Shown here piece after piece: positions 23,801 through 34,246 of a stretch of DNA of 64,000 nt. The notes beneath the pieces are model-generated. The model searched no databases and was not told the DNA's origin. It was given only the letters and a program-made list of their open reading frames with translations. The stretch is from NCBI RefSeq assembly GCF_029873635.1, contig NC_080418.1:12379562-12443561 (forward strand), written 5' to 3'. The number at the start of each line of letters is the position of its first letter. Within the stretch, counting starts at the first letter, position 1. The position numbers were made by a program, and so were the translations under genes. The DNA comes from Malania oleifera (taxonomy: Eukaryota; Streptophyta; Magnoliopsida; Santalales; Ximeniaceae).

Positions 23801-25136
23801 CACCCCACACAGGGGCAGTTTTAAAAAGACCAGTCCCAAATAAAGTTCTAATGAAAATGAAGTTAAGATTCCTTCATAAAAGGAAAAGCAAAAGTTGCGG
23901 TAAAAGAACAAGAAGAAGATAAATAAAGAAAAGAAAAGAAAAGGAAAGCGACATGAAGAAGAAAGAAAAATAAGGGACATGACTCATATGTGATCTTTGA
24001 CTAGCGAATACTTGTGATAAGATTGATAAATTTTGAGCACTATTTAAATCATTCTTTCTTGAACCCATACCCTTAGCCTACATTACGGTTAAAATGAAAG
24101 TCCTGACCAGATTAGTATACATTGTTGTCTCAAGTGATTTGTCAAACTCAATGACGAGTCTGAACTACGTAATGACCTGATCTTGAAAATGTATGTAGGC
24201 AGCTTGCTCAAATAACAAGTTCGGTCAATACTTGGCAAACACGAGACCACAAAATGAGGCAAAAATTTTTATGGGATGGGATTTTTTAGCCTTAGTTTCC
24301 TTGTTCTTGGTGAAACCTAAATCCTAAGCCTACATTTCGTCCCACGTCTTAAAATCCACCCTGAGATTGGAATATTGCATCAAACTACTTAATAAGACAC
24401 TAGTCATAATTCAAGACAGGGAGTTTGAAATAAGCTGGAAATAAGTAAGAAAGAATCTCTAGGTGATGATACGGTGGAGGAGTTATGGTTATGAGACCCA
24501 AAAAAAAAAAAAAAGGTTTGCCCATTGATATGATTCTCTAAGCTAGCAAAGTTACATGAGTGTCAAAGTATTAGTAAAATTTGTCTCCTATTTAATAAGC
24601 ATAGAAAATCAAGCAAAGACAAGCAAGTTTGTGCATTCCATCCATATTCCTATTGAGATTGAGTTATCTGATTGCATGCTTATTTATTTAAATTTCAAAG
24701 AGATTTTAAAACATTAAGGATGCAATCCAAAGAAGATCCCTGTGAAGAAAGAGCGGTCTAATTGAGGCAAAAGTCATGTCAGGTTTTAGCGATCTGCTTA
24801 TTCAGGAGAATCTAACAATAGGGTCAAAATTAGTGGCAAATACAATCAACTGGGGCAAATTTCGAGTCAAGTTTCAATGGGAGCCATTCAAGCACCTTCT
24901 TATCAGATTGGAATATGAAAACAGGTCAAGATCAGCTATAGATCCATTCAATTGAGGCATATTTTGTGATTTTCGTTTGAGCCAAGTCAATCACCTCCAT
25001 GATCGGATGAATCAAGAAAATTGAGCCAAGATCAGTTATAGATCTAGTCGAATGCAGCAAGTTTCATGTAGAAATTTGAAAACATGGTCAAGATAAAAAC
25101 GAGGTTATTGATCACTAGCGCGTTGAGAGAAAAGAT
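20829..25136 (+). mobile_element. Internal region of plus-strand Tat/Ogre-like element, non-coding
   Basis: Up to about 22650 this matches, in reverse orientation, the leader of the element at 13654-18013 (for example the GGGCC-rich part at 22000-22330 and the TTCTAGAATTCTGGC block near 22570). After that no gag or pol is found; 22650-25136 has only short frames and looks like the non-coding 3' part of a Tat-group element. An internal deletion or a naturally non-autonomous derivative are both possible. I could not identify the 3' LTR or the outer boundary. Confidence 0.55.
21055..21430. repeat. Tandem repeat, about 60-base unit, in Tat/Ogre leader
   Basis: Six to seven diverged copies of a unit built on CATATAGGTAGATATCC and TTAATTAATGTGAATATT. 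The unit length varies slightly and later copies decay. Confidence 0.8.
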
Positions 25137-25252
25137 TCATACATTGTCATGCATTTAATGCATTATCCTACATTTCATGCATTACCATACATTCCATGCA
25201 TTGCCATACATTTCACGCATTACCATACATTTCATGCATCATCATACATCTT
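25137..25252. repeat. Tandem repeat of a CATTTCATGCATTACCATA-like unit
   Basis: About five copies of a 19-20 base unit rich in ATGCAT, at the border between transposon-like DNA and the GC-rich block next to the GRAS gene. Confidence 0.8.
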
Positions 25253-25557
25253 CTCGGCTGAGCAAGAAGCTGGATTGCAGCCGGTGCACGGGGCAGAGGG
25301 TAGCTGTCGCTGGCAGTTGTAGAGGAGGATGGTCGGACAACTCGGGTGGCTGTGCTGGTGTTTGCAAGAGAAGACAGAGCAAATGGCCGGATGGTGTTGC
25401 CGCTGGATGTGATGGGGGCGGAGTTTGCAGGAAATCGTGGCGGTGGTCTAGTGCTCGACTAGCTGGTATTTGCAGAGGGGTGCGCGGAGGCTACCGAACT
25501 GAGGAGTCGCTGTGAGTTGCAGGAGGGTGTGGTTGGCAGCAAAGCAGGGGGAGAAAC
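25253..25557. other. GC-rich repeat-like block abutting the GRAS gene
   Basis: Composition changes sharply here. On the minus strand the stretch is C-rich and reads as Pro/Ser/Thr-rich low complexity in more than one frame, like the C-rich blocks inside the LTRs near 19000 and 45200. It runs straight into the GRAS reading frame at about 25557, just after the conserved final Trp. My inference is that it is transposon-derived and replaced the original end of the gene. Confidence 0.45.
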
Positions 25558-27669
25558 CCAACATGAAATAGCAAACAAAAATCTGTATTTCCATCCTTGT
25601 AGCATCCAATGACCATCTTCTTTGATCGTAAAATCCTTGTGGTAGCCACCTTTAACCTTATTCCTCAATGTTCTTATGATTTCCTTGTCCAATAGGAGCG
25701 GCCTAAATCCCATGTTCATATTTAGAATTTGCCAATGCTTGTATGTCATACACCTTAGAATTCTATCTGAACCCTCACATCCTATGATATTCATAATATC
25801 TCGTCCCCAACCTTGTTCCTCATATTGCAACCACTTTGAAAATTTACCAGTCAAGTTAGCATCCAACATATCAAAAATTGATGAGTAGAAGAAAAGAGTT
25901 TCACGAAAGCGTGTAACAAAAAAGGAATCATTGCAGGATCCATTAATTATAGCATGGATGAAAATATGTGGATTTATCTCTCGAATTAATTTTAAAACAG
26001 TATCCCTTGGAAAATTCACCATAACTGACTCATTAGGTAGATATTCAAGTCGGTATTGCGAATTAACAACAATCAACTCATTTCTCCTAATTTTGATGTC
26101 TTCAATTTTGATAGTTTCCCATTTCTTTGCTATAGCATTATACTCAAATGGAACATTAAATCGCTCACAATATCTTGCCAAACGATGCCCTGTGTCCTCA
26201 ACTAATTTTTTTGGCCGAAAACCAGACTGAGGGAACTCTATTCCTGTAATGCGAAGCTTAGGAGGCTCATTAAATCTAGTTGAGAGATCTTCAATAAATG
26301 CAGGCCATTGAAAACCATATAAAATACCAAAATCTATAATATGAAGTGTCCTTGTATTCTCAACTAAATTTAAAATGTTTTTGCTGGCAAAATCAAAGTT
26401 GATCCTCTTGAACGGACATGCCAACATAATGGTTTCGTAAGCTTTCAACTTATCAGCAAGATTAACGGATGGCTTCTTGGAAGACAACGCAGCATAAATT
26501 TGAGATCCACTTCCAATCATGCGTGCTTCAAGACCATTGGCAAAATAGTGGGCAATTCTTTGAGACGCACAGCCAAAAGGAGAAGAATGTTGCCTAATGT
26601 TCTTTAGCAGTTCATTTGCAGTTGCGATATCGTTAATGGCAATAGCTCGTGCACAAAGAATAAGGAGTTTTCGCAAGTTCGCTGCTTCTTTATTTTGCGT
26701 TTTCTTTGTTTGACTATTCTTGGCATTAAATATGCTTATTTCCCCTTTCTCCTCCAATAACTTGTTTGCTCCATTTTGTGAAACTTCATTAGAAGTACGC
26801 ATGACATGCTTCTCATGCTCGTCAGGACAGAGAAAAAGCCTATCAAATGTCTCTGACAAGTCATCCTCTTCCGTATCACAAATTGTTAACTGCTTGCCAC
26901 TCCTTCCTTCTTCCATATGATCAGCATCCTTTCTACGAATATCTTTCTTTCCCCCTACACCATTAAATAGAAAATCCCTCTCATTCTTCTCAACCTCATT
27001 CTCTGGAGTGTCATCCATTGACATTGGAGGCAACTCATTGTTTTCGAAATCGATGATTGAAAGATTTTGACAAGGGAAGGATTTTTTAACTTCCTCTACA
27101 CCACTACTAAACTCTACTGTCATGGGCTCTCCAATAGAATGGTGAGAATTGCCGGAAAAAAGTACACTTACAGAAGAGTGTGTCATCCCATCAAAGCTCC
27201 CTCCCAAGCGAGGCATTGTTGAAGTGGACAACAATACCCTGTCACACGTAGTATTACAATTATTGCAATTGTAATTACAAGAAAATTTACCTGGGCCGCA
27301 AATTGTGTGTTGGTTCGGTGGAGGAGGATACTTTGTACCCAGAACTTCATGCAGTGATTGCTCGACAGCTTGGAGAGCCAAAGGGTCGACGAACATACTT
27401 GCCTTCTGTTCTATGTCATCGCTCATGAGCATCTCCATTATGTCCTTGAGAACATAATTAGACAAGTCAGAGTCATCTTGAGAGTCTATCTTCGTTGGTT
27501 CCACCGTTGAAGGTAGAACCAGATAACCTGGGTCTTGCGTCAGTTGAAAAGAAGGACAATCCTTATAGTTGAGATCAGGAGATTTGTCTTTAGAATTAAA
27601 CCTATCGATCCTGGCATGACCGGTGTCATTGAAGGAGTTCCAAAAAGCATTAATGAAGCGTGGATCCAT
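25459..27669 (-). CDS. GRAS transcription factor, LISCL (SCL9/14/33-like) subfamily, with unusual C-terminal tail
   Basis: GRAS proteins are plant nuclear regulators; LISCL members act in stress- and detoxification-related transcription, usually with TGA-type partners. From the ATG at 27667-27669 the product is 736 residues. The start gives MDPRF, which I recall as typical of this subfamily; upstream the frame is open to a stop at 27778-27780 but has no ATG. The N-terminal half is variable and acidic, with the subfamily block VLKDIMEMLMSDDIEQ (73-88) and DPLALQAVEQSL (95-106). The GRAS domain starts near 331 (leucine-rich NLRKLLILCARAI), with VHIID as LHIIDFGILYGFQWP (442-456), RITGIEFPQSGFRP (473-486), then PFYRE and SAW regions (FFVTRFRE 583-590, HWMLQGW to ISCW ending at 704). 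No frameshift or stop interrupts it. After ISCW, where family members end within a few residues, 32 residues of Pro/Ser/Ala-rich sequence continue into adjacent repeat-like DNA. The gene is intronless, as usual for the family. Confidence 0.9.
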   Translation of the reverse strand: MDPRFINAFWNSFNDTGHARIDRFNSKDKSPDLNYKDCPSFQLTQDPGYLVLPSTVEPTKIDSQDDSDLSNYVLKDIMEMLMSDDIEQKASMFVDPLALQAVEQSLHEVLGTKYPPPPNQHTICGPGKFSCNYNCNNCNTTCDRVLLSTSTMPRLGGSFDGMTHSSVSVLFSGNSHHSIGEPMTVEFSSGVEEVKKSFPCQNLSIIDFENNELPPMSMDDTPENEVEKNERDFLFNGVGGKKDIRRKDADHMEEGRSGKQLTICDTEEDDLSETFDRLFLCPDEHEKHVMRTSNEVSQNGANKLLEEKGEISIFNAKNSQTKKTQNKEAANLRKLLILCARAIAINDIATANELLKNIRQHSSPFGCASQRIAHYFANGLEARMIGSGSQIYAALSSKKPSVNLADKLKAYETIMLACPFKRINFDFASKNILNLVENTRTLHIIDFGILYGFQWPAFIEDLSTRFNEPPKLRITGIEFPQSGFRPKKLVEDTGHRLARYCERFNVPFEYNAIAKKWETIKIEDIKIRRNELIVVNSQYRLEYLPNESVMVNFPRDTVLKLIREINPHIFIHAIINGSCNDSFFVTRFRETLFFYSSIFDMLDANLTGKFSKWLQYEEQGWGRDIMNIIGCEGSDRILRCMTYKHWQILNMNMGFRPLLLDKEIIRTLRNKVKGGYHKDFTIKEDGHWMLQGWKYRFLFAISCWVSPPALLPTTPSCNSQRLLSSVASAHPSANTS

Positions 27670-27933
27670 AACAATATATGCATCAAAACTGCCCTCCAAA
27701 GCAATTGAAATCTTGAAGTTTTGAATTGAGCCTATCCAACAACTGATGTCGAGAAAATAGAAAGAAAGAAGAAGAAATTATGGCTGAGGTTGCCAATAAT
27801 GACCAAAATTGTTAATGGGTGAAAATAATTCATCTTCTATTTCAACCAATCTCAAATAGGAGAAATGCTTAGTATCTTAGGCCTTTGCCTAGCTAGGATT
27901 GGGGACTAGATGCGATCATTGAGATTCCAAAAG

Positions 27934-27968
<35 letters not shown>

Positions 27969-29099
27969 AAAGTTTGAGGATAGTAATATTTTATTTATTT
28001 TTTACATATTTCATATTGATCGTAATATTTCATTTGTTTCCAAATAATATTATATTTTAAAAAATATTTATTTTTCTATGATTATTCCACCTTCAATTTA
28101 TTACATTCCAAAAATCATATGTCCCTAATATTAATGAAAGAACCCTTTGTAATGTCTGAAAAACAAAGACATACCATATGGTTTCATTATAACCTTTAAA
28201 TCTTTGGTGCTTCCAAAGATATGTAATTATAATATTTTCAGTTAACAAGAAGTGATAAACATACCAAAATATTCACAAAAACAATTAATTTAATTAGAGT
28301 ATTAATTGATTATCTTAGTATTCATAAAAATCTTACAGCTTAATTAACATCACTCAACTTTAAGTAAATTCTTATCACCTTATATTGACCACTACGAACT
28401 ATTTTAGTCACCCACCATTCTGTAAACAATTCATCCATGGTTGCTTCACCTTAACAGAATTGCCCGCCACTGTTGGTAAAAGGCCATTATTAACAAACTA
28501 ACTAATATGTACGTTAATTTAACCTGTTTATTGTTGGTGAGAGGAAGTAATTAAGCTTTAAACTTCAAATTAATATTACTTAAATTACTTAATATCTTAG
28601 TTTGATTGATTAATTTTGTGGACATTATGATCATTTTTGGCACTTTTTTTTTTTTTTTTTTTTGTGAATAAAAACTTAATGAGATTTTGATTTAATGTAA
28701 TTTTGGAAGGTACAAGTTGATTCTGTTGTTATAATAATCACAACAAACCTTCTTATTTTTTAGCCAAATCACAAAGGAGGTTTGTGTAATTTATTAATTC
28801 ATTTTTTTCAATAATTTTTGCCTACAAACCTTGCACAAGTTATCCTTCGATTTCTGTGCTTAGAAAGTTGCATAGATCTATAAATTAGTTGACAAAAATA
28901 TTTTTGACTTTAAATTTCCAAAATCTATTGCCATTGATTGTGGTGACTTGTTGCCACTGTATTTTTACTTTTATAACCATCTTTTACTTGATTTTTGGGC
29001 ACTCATGGCTCTTTTCTTTCTTCCGTGGTTTGTTTTTTTTTTTTTCATTCCTTTCTTACTTTCCTTTTTCTTTATTTTCTTCTTCGTAAAATAGGGTGT
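27670..29099. other. Upstream region of the GRAS gene and intergenic AT-rich DNA
   Basis: The presumed 5' untranslated region and promoter of the minus-strand gene lie from 27670 upward. A pyrimidine-rich stretch on the coding strand (27752-27780) would be in the leader. A (TA)n microsatellite lies at about 27939-27965. Beyond 28000 I see only AT-rich DNA with a T run near 28647-28663 and no coding frame or repeat that I can match elsewhere in the window. Confidence 0.5.
27939..27965. repeat. (TA)n microsatellite
   Basis: About 13 TA units, some 270 bases upstream of the GRAS start codon. It could contribute TATA-like promoter sequence, but distance and purity suggest a simple repeat. Confidence 0.9.
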
Positions 29100-29858
29100 T
29101 GTTAGGACCGGAGGAACCCATGGGTGGGCTTGTAATACACATGAATGAACACTAACTTGACCCAAAAGCTTAAACCTATTGGGTCTTGGGTCTAACCATG
29201 CATATAAGTACCCATCATCCACTCAAATTTTTCAATGTGGGACAAGCAAGCTCATAAGTGAAATTCTCAACAATCTCCCTCTCACTTTTGAGTTCCAACT
29301 GCTCCCCCTTATTGAAAATTGTCTCCTTTATGGGAGTAAGCTCAATTCTCCAACAGTTGCTCAAGTGAGTCTTACCACTAGTGTCTTACGTGTCTCAGAT
29401 TGCATTCCAAGTCTCCTTTATGGGAGCAAGCTCAATTCCCCAACAATTGCTCAAGTGAGCCTTACCACTGGTGTCTTACGTGCCTCAGATTGCATTCCAC
29501 GTGCCTTCAAATCAATCCTACCTCCTACGTCTTGAACCTATTCAGACCCATCTTAGGCCTAGATGATCCTTATTAGTCTTGGTCACACACTTGGTCCTCC
29601 AAATGTTAGCACGTCAGGAGAATTAGTTTCACGTCTCAACTTTTACAATGTCGCTCACCCAGAGTTACGAACCGTCAGTTCTGATACCACTTGTTAGGAC
29701 TGGAGGAATCCATGGGCGGGTTTGATACATATGAGTGAACACCAACTTGATCCAAAATCTTAAACCTATTGGGTCTTGGATCCAACTATGTATATAAACA
29801 CCCATCATCCACTCAAATTTTTCAATGTGGGATAAGTTCACAAGTGGAATTCTCAACA
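29100..29858 (-). mobile_element. TRIM (miniature LTR retrotransposon), 759 bases
   Basis: Two direct repeats of about 170 bases (29100-29272 and 29692-29858) begin TGTTAGGAC and end TCTCAACA on the plus strand. Read on the minus strand, the right-hand copy is the 5' LTR and is followed after two bases by a primer site TGGTATCAGAAC (29678-29689), close to the initiator-Met tRNA site. The left-hand LTR is preceded by a polypurine tract (AAGTGAGAGGGAGAT on the minus strand, 29273-29287). The interior is about 420 bases, non-coding, and holds a roughly 90-base tandem duplication (29320-29410 and 29411-29500). These are the defining features of a TRIM. The flanks (GGTGT and GATGG) do not match, so no target duplication is visible. 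Confidence 0.85.
29320..29500. repeat. Tandem duplication, about 90 bases, inside the TRIM
   Basis: Both copies contain GTCTCCTTTATGGGAG, then CAAGTGAG and ACCACT, then CAGATTGCATTCCA. Confidence 0.85.
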
Positions 29859-30060
29859 GATGGGACATGTTTCTTCAGTAATTAGTAGATTTTCTTACTT
29901 ATTACACCCATCATAGTGAAAACTTAGAAAGATTGCTCAATTGAAAAAATGAAGCCTACGATTAAAATTTGGAAATCCATATTAAAAGTTTTCAATTAGA
30001 ATAAGATACAGATGGCGTGGAAAGTGTTATGATTTACTAAATGACCATCCCTTTAGAAGT

Positions 30061-31856
30061 GGTGTTTCAAAACTATGAAGTTGAAACTTTTAATTTAAAT
30101 TTGTATTGATTTGAGAAAATAACATATATTTCAAAACCAAAATCTCAGAAAAATCATCCACTTATTAAAGCAATAACCTTCATACAAATATTTGTCCAAG
30201 GCTATAAAAAGAGACTCTACAACAAATACTCTTGGTCATGAGCTATATACTATTTAACAATAAAAGCGGCCTACATACATATAGCTCTAAAAAGCCTACA
30301 TTATAATTTGATTTTCGTTCATTGAAAATAATTTTTAGCCATGTTGTAGATCATTAACGTTTCAAATTCGTCCACTTCATATTATTTTTAAACTATGGAC
30401 TAGTAAATTAACGTAAAATAGCTTACTTATTCAATACATGTATTATCGTCAATTATGGAGACTTGCTGACATCATATTTTAATTTTAAATTCATTGTCAT
30501 TTTGATTTTCGGGGATAATATCCTTTTCATGCTTCTTAGTTTTCTTCAATTCTAAAAGCCCTATTAGCTTGTATCGATTTTTTCATGTTATGTTTTAATG
30601 CTGTGGGAGCAAAAGCTTTGGCTACAATAAACTCGCCACATATTTTATTTTAAGATACAACATTCCCTATTTTGAAAATTAGAATACAATTAAAATGCCA
30701 TTACATGTTTGTGAAAGATTTTTTTCACTTGTCATAACTTTTGTAGAAAAAGCTTAATTAAGAGCAATGGGTAAAAATGAAGTTAACAATTACATTTTGA
30801 AATATCACATTAGATGTTTTCAATTAGAATCTCAAGTGGGGTGAAAAATGCAAAATAAGATTGGAGATCAACTATCTTTCAATTTTTTATTATTTATTTT
30901 TTGAACGAATTCAATTGGCCTCCAATGATTTTTTTTTTTTTTTTAAATCTACTTTTCTTTCAATCTATGAGGACAAATTTTACTCAAAAAAAATTTTCAA
31001 CGAAAATCTTGAGCAATATTGGCAAAAGCATGTACAAACAAAATAATGCTTACTGTTGCATTACACTCTTAAAATATTATCCAATCATGGATAAAATTAA
31101 AACCAATGTTTGTTTATTATGCTTTAGGCAACACGAGAAGATATTTTGTAGGTGATGTGGTGTCAAGTAAAATGAGAGGTCTCATTTGTATGGATAAGAT
31201 GAGTATTTCAAGCATTCTTCTTTGATTGTCATCATTTGATTTTTCTCTATTTTCCTCTGGTTTTTGTTTGCAGGTAATTGACATAATTTTTCTGGTAATT
31301 TGGTATATGTTTGAGTTTGCTTGTTTTGATTATATATAGACATGTTTAGATTGTTTTAGTTTGATATTGGTATGGGTTTTGATAGGCTTGTATTGGTTTC
31401 ATGTCTGCAATGATTTTGATAGTTTATTTGTAAATCTCATGTGTCATGTTTGTAACCATGGTATTCCTCCGCTATAAGTGAGGTCTATCAATAAAATTGG
31501 GATTTTCGTTTAAAAAAAATAATTATAAAGTGCCTAACCGAGCTAGCTCAAGTGGTGACTTGTGACTTTTGTGACCCCCGGGTCACGGGTTCGATCCTCC
31601 TTGATGCATTATGCTGGTAAATTACTAAGGACACCTCAAAGGGCAGGTGACTTTTATCCCTCTAGATTTGGTGCCGCACCATAGTGTCCAAAGTGGTACG
31701 ATGGTGGATGGAGTCCTCAGGTTATAAAAAAAAAAAAGTTACGAATACAATGTTATTATTTTTATATTATTGTTTACTAATAGTTGCCTTTTTGTGACTA
31801 CTTTTAAAAGTCGTCACTAGTAATTATTTTTTACGAATAGTTTTTGATGTGAATGG
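30061..31856. repeat. Segmental duplication, copy A host-like part
   Basis: This stretch matches 37629-39823 at high identity, starting at GTGTTTCAAAA in both. It contains no convincing gene; the frames at 30861-31155 are AT-rich and not conserved between the copies. It includes the SINE at 31530. Both copies continue without a break into the same copia-type LTR, showing that a unit of about 7.6 kb was duplicated rather than two elements inserting independently. Confidence 0.8.
31530..31737 (+). mobile_element. tRNA-derived SINE, copy A
   Basis: It has a pol III A box (TAGCTCAAGTGG, 31544-31555) and B box (GGGTTCGATCC, 31587-31597), spaced as in tRNA-derived SINEs, then a body of about 120 bases and an A-rich tail (31725-31737). 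The flanks resemble a short target duplication (TTATAAA before, TTACGAA after; cleaner in copy B as TTACAAA on both sides). It does not fold as a complete tRNA and the A-B spacing is too short for an intact one with a normal anticodon arm, so I do not call a tRNA gene. Confidence 0.8.
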
Positions 31857-34078
31857 TGTATTCCCAAGAGAAGGGGGGTGAATTGGATATTTAAAAATTC
31901 CCAGGGCAATTATGTCCTAATTCTAGACCACAATCAGTATATCGTAACTTAGGGTCTTTCTACACAAACTCAAATCTATCAAATTATTAAAGTATGCATG
32001 TAAAACAATAATCACAATAAACAATTAAGCATACATGTTCAAAAATTAAGGTGCAAAAAATAAATAGACGAAGGCGAAAAAGAGCAAACACAATATTTAT
32101 TATCGGGATTCGACCAATCTTGCCTACGTCCCCGCCTCAAGCTGCAGCTTAAGGATTCCACTATTTACTCACTTAACCAGGTTGAGCAACACCGTTTATA
32201 ATACTCCTTATGAGGTGGTGTCTCTTCAACTCAATTCACCAAGTTAAGCAAAACTTGTTTCTCCTTACGAGGCGGAGTCTCCTCCGTTCACTTATTGGGT
32301 GGAACCAAACCAAATTTCCCTTATAAGGTAGAGTCTCCTCAACTCACCCTAACTGGGCTAGAACCAAATCGATACACCTTACAGGATTGTGTATTCCTCT
32401 TCAAAACACACCTGGAATAGAGGGATATGAATATTTTTGTACAAATATGAATGCTTCTACAAAAAGCATATGTGTACAAATTGAAGCTCTAAAATACACT
32501 CTCAGATGATATGATTTTAAGCTTAGTAGAGTAGGTTTTTTTCTCGATATAATTTTGCAATCTTTGAACAAAAGTATATATGATGAATACTTAATGATTC
32601 AAACCCTAATAAATATTTCTCGAAAATATTTTTCAATGAAAAGTGTAGGAGAACTTAGGGTTGTTGCTTTCAAGAAGATTTTGCAAAAAATGATCTTTGA
32701 TGTGAGGTGAAATATGTAATTTGAATTTCAAAGATCTAAATGACACTAGTATTTTCTCCAACCAAGATTTAGCAATGAAAAGTGTTTGGAAAAGTTAGAA
32801 TTTATTCTCAAAAATGTTATTGCAATAAATACTATGTGATCTTTTGAATCTTGCAATAGATGTGCAAAGAAAGGTCCACAAGCTATAAAGAGTTTTCCCA
32901 AGAATATTTATCAAGAAAATATATGGGAGAAACTCAAAACTTACTCTCAAAGATGATTCTCAAACATAAAGAGTGAGTGAGAGTGAATGCTTACAAATGC
33001 TATGAAATATGCCCACTAGAATGATTCTTTAACAATCTTCTAGAGCAATGAATTTTCTAAAGAAGAAAGTAAGAAATAATCTATGCTCCCTTTCAAAAAA
33101 AATTTTCAAAGAGAAAACAAGAAAGAGAGTAAAGCATTTAAGCACAAAATATTTTGGGAGGATTTATAATCTAAACATTAGTTAAAAAATGAGTAATGAA
33201 GGGGTATTTATATATTTTTTAAAAATATAACCGTTTGGGGACACGAAGGGTATTTTTAATTTGTTTAATTGAAAATTAAACACCATTTAGCACAGAAAAA
33301 TAGTCAAACCCGAGAGGGTCAGGTGACCAAGGGCTTCATCGGTCAGTTGGCCTATGTAAAAAATTCAAATTTTTGGGTAAGGTCGGTCAGCCATGGAAGG
33401 CACATGTTGGCCGGCCAAAAGCAATTTTGACACATTCGTTTGTTCGGTCAGCTGGCCTTAAGAGTCGGTTGGCCGAGTGAACAGTGACGGTCAGCTTAGG
33501 CTATCCTGTTTTAAAATGGCTGGTTGGCCAAGGCTTTCTAAACAGGCTTATGAACAGGGCTGCTCGGCTAGCCCTTTAAAGCCTTCGTGAGGCTCGTTGC
33601 CTAGGCTTCCTCAAGCCACGTTAAACTCATAGGTCGGTTGGCTGAGGCATTTAAAACAAAAAATGGCCGGTCGACCGAGATAAGTAAAAACCTCAAGTTT
33701 TGCCCTAATTTGACCTCAAAGTTATTCAAAAAACCTTTTTTATGATTTTAGCTTTTATGAAAAAGGATTTTTGATTAAAGCTTAGGTGCCCTAAGGTATA
33801 TCTACGATCATTTAAGCTTTCAATCACATCATGCAACTCTTGCATTAATACAAATATTTCTAAACAAACTGCAATTACAAATCAAATAGAAAATGTCTTC
33901 TTCTTTGCTCTTCTGATGGAATATGCCAGGTTGAGGTGGTCTTTAAGTCCTTGAGACTTCCATTTTCTTTCCCTTATGTATGTGCTAAAATGTAAACCTA
34001 CTTAAACACTTAAAAAAACATATAAGATGTTCGTACTTTGTCAGCATCGAAATAGGGATCAGATTCAAAAAGTCAACA
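31857..34078 (-). mobile_element. Copia-type 3' LTR, minus strand, 2.2 kb
   Basis: Starts on the minus strand at 34078 with TGTTGACTTTTTG, directly after a polypurine tract (AAAAAAGGGAAGAT, near 34079-34093), and ends at 31857 with CTTGGGAATACA. From 33700 down to 33300 there is a dense cluster of GGTCGG/GGCCGACC-like motifs, followed by a TATA box at about 33203-33216. Length, ends and layout match the LTRs of the element at 52402-60851, so both belong to the same broad group. Only the 3' internal end follows. Confidence 0.8.
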
Positions 34079-34246
34079 ATCTTCCCTTTTTTGATGATGA
34101 CACACACATAAGAGCAAAATGAGTTAAGCTTGAAAAGACTCCACCTAACAATATGCATAATTGAAAAAATATAAGCAATGTAGCTCAATCATATTAACAA
34201 AGGAAGACATTTTTCATCATATACATTTAGTTTTGACAATGATGCA
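34079..34246 (-). mobile_element. 3' internal end of copia-type element, first part
   Basis: Contains the polypurine tract and the AT-rich non-coding DNA that precedes it. It continues at 36506 beyond the solo LTR inserted at 34247. Confidence 0.6.

Noticed and set aside
25137..25252. CRISPR-like array
   Set aside because: The units are contiguous without unique spacers, in a plant nuclear context; a simple tandem repeat.
27669..27699. TTG start of the GRAS frame, adding ten residues
   Set aside because: Nuclear plant genes start at ATG almost without exception, and the ATG at 27669 gives the family-like N-terminus.
31544..31597. tRNA gene
   Set aside because: A and B boxes are present, but no full cloverleaf is evident and an A-rich tail with flanking repeats follows; it is a SINE.
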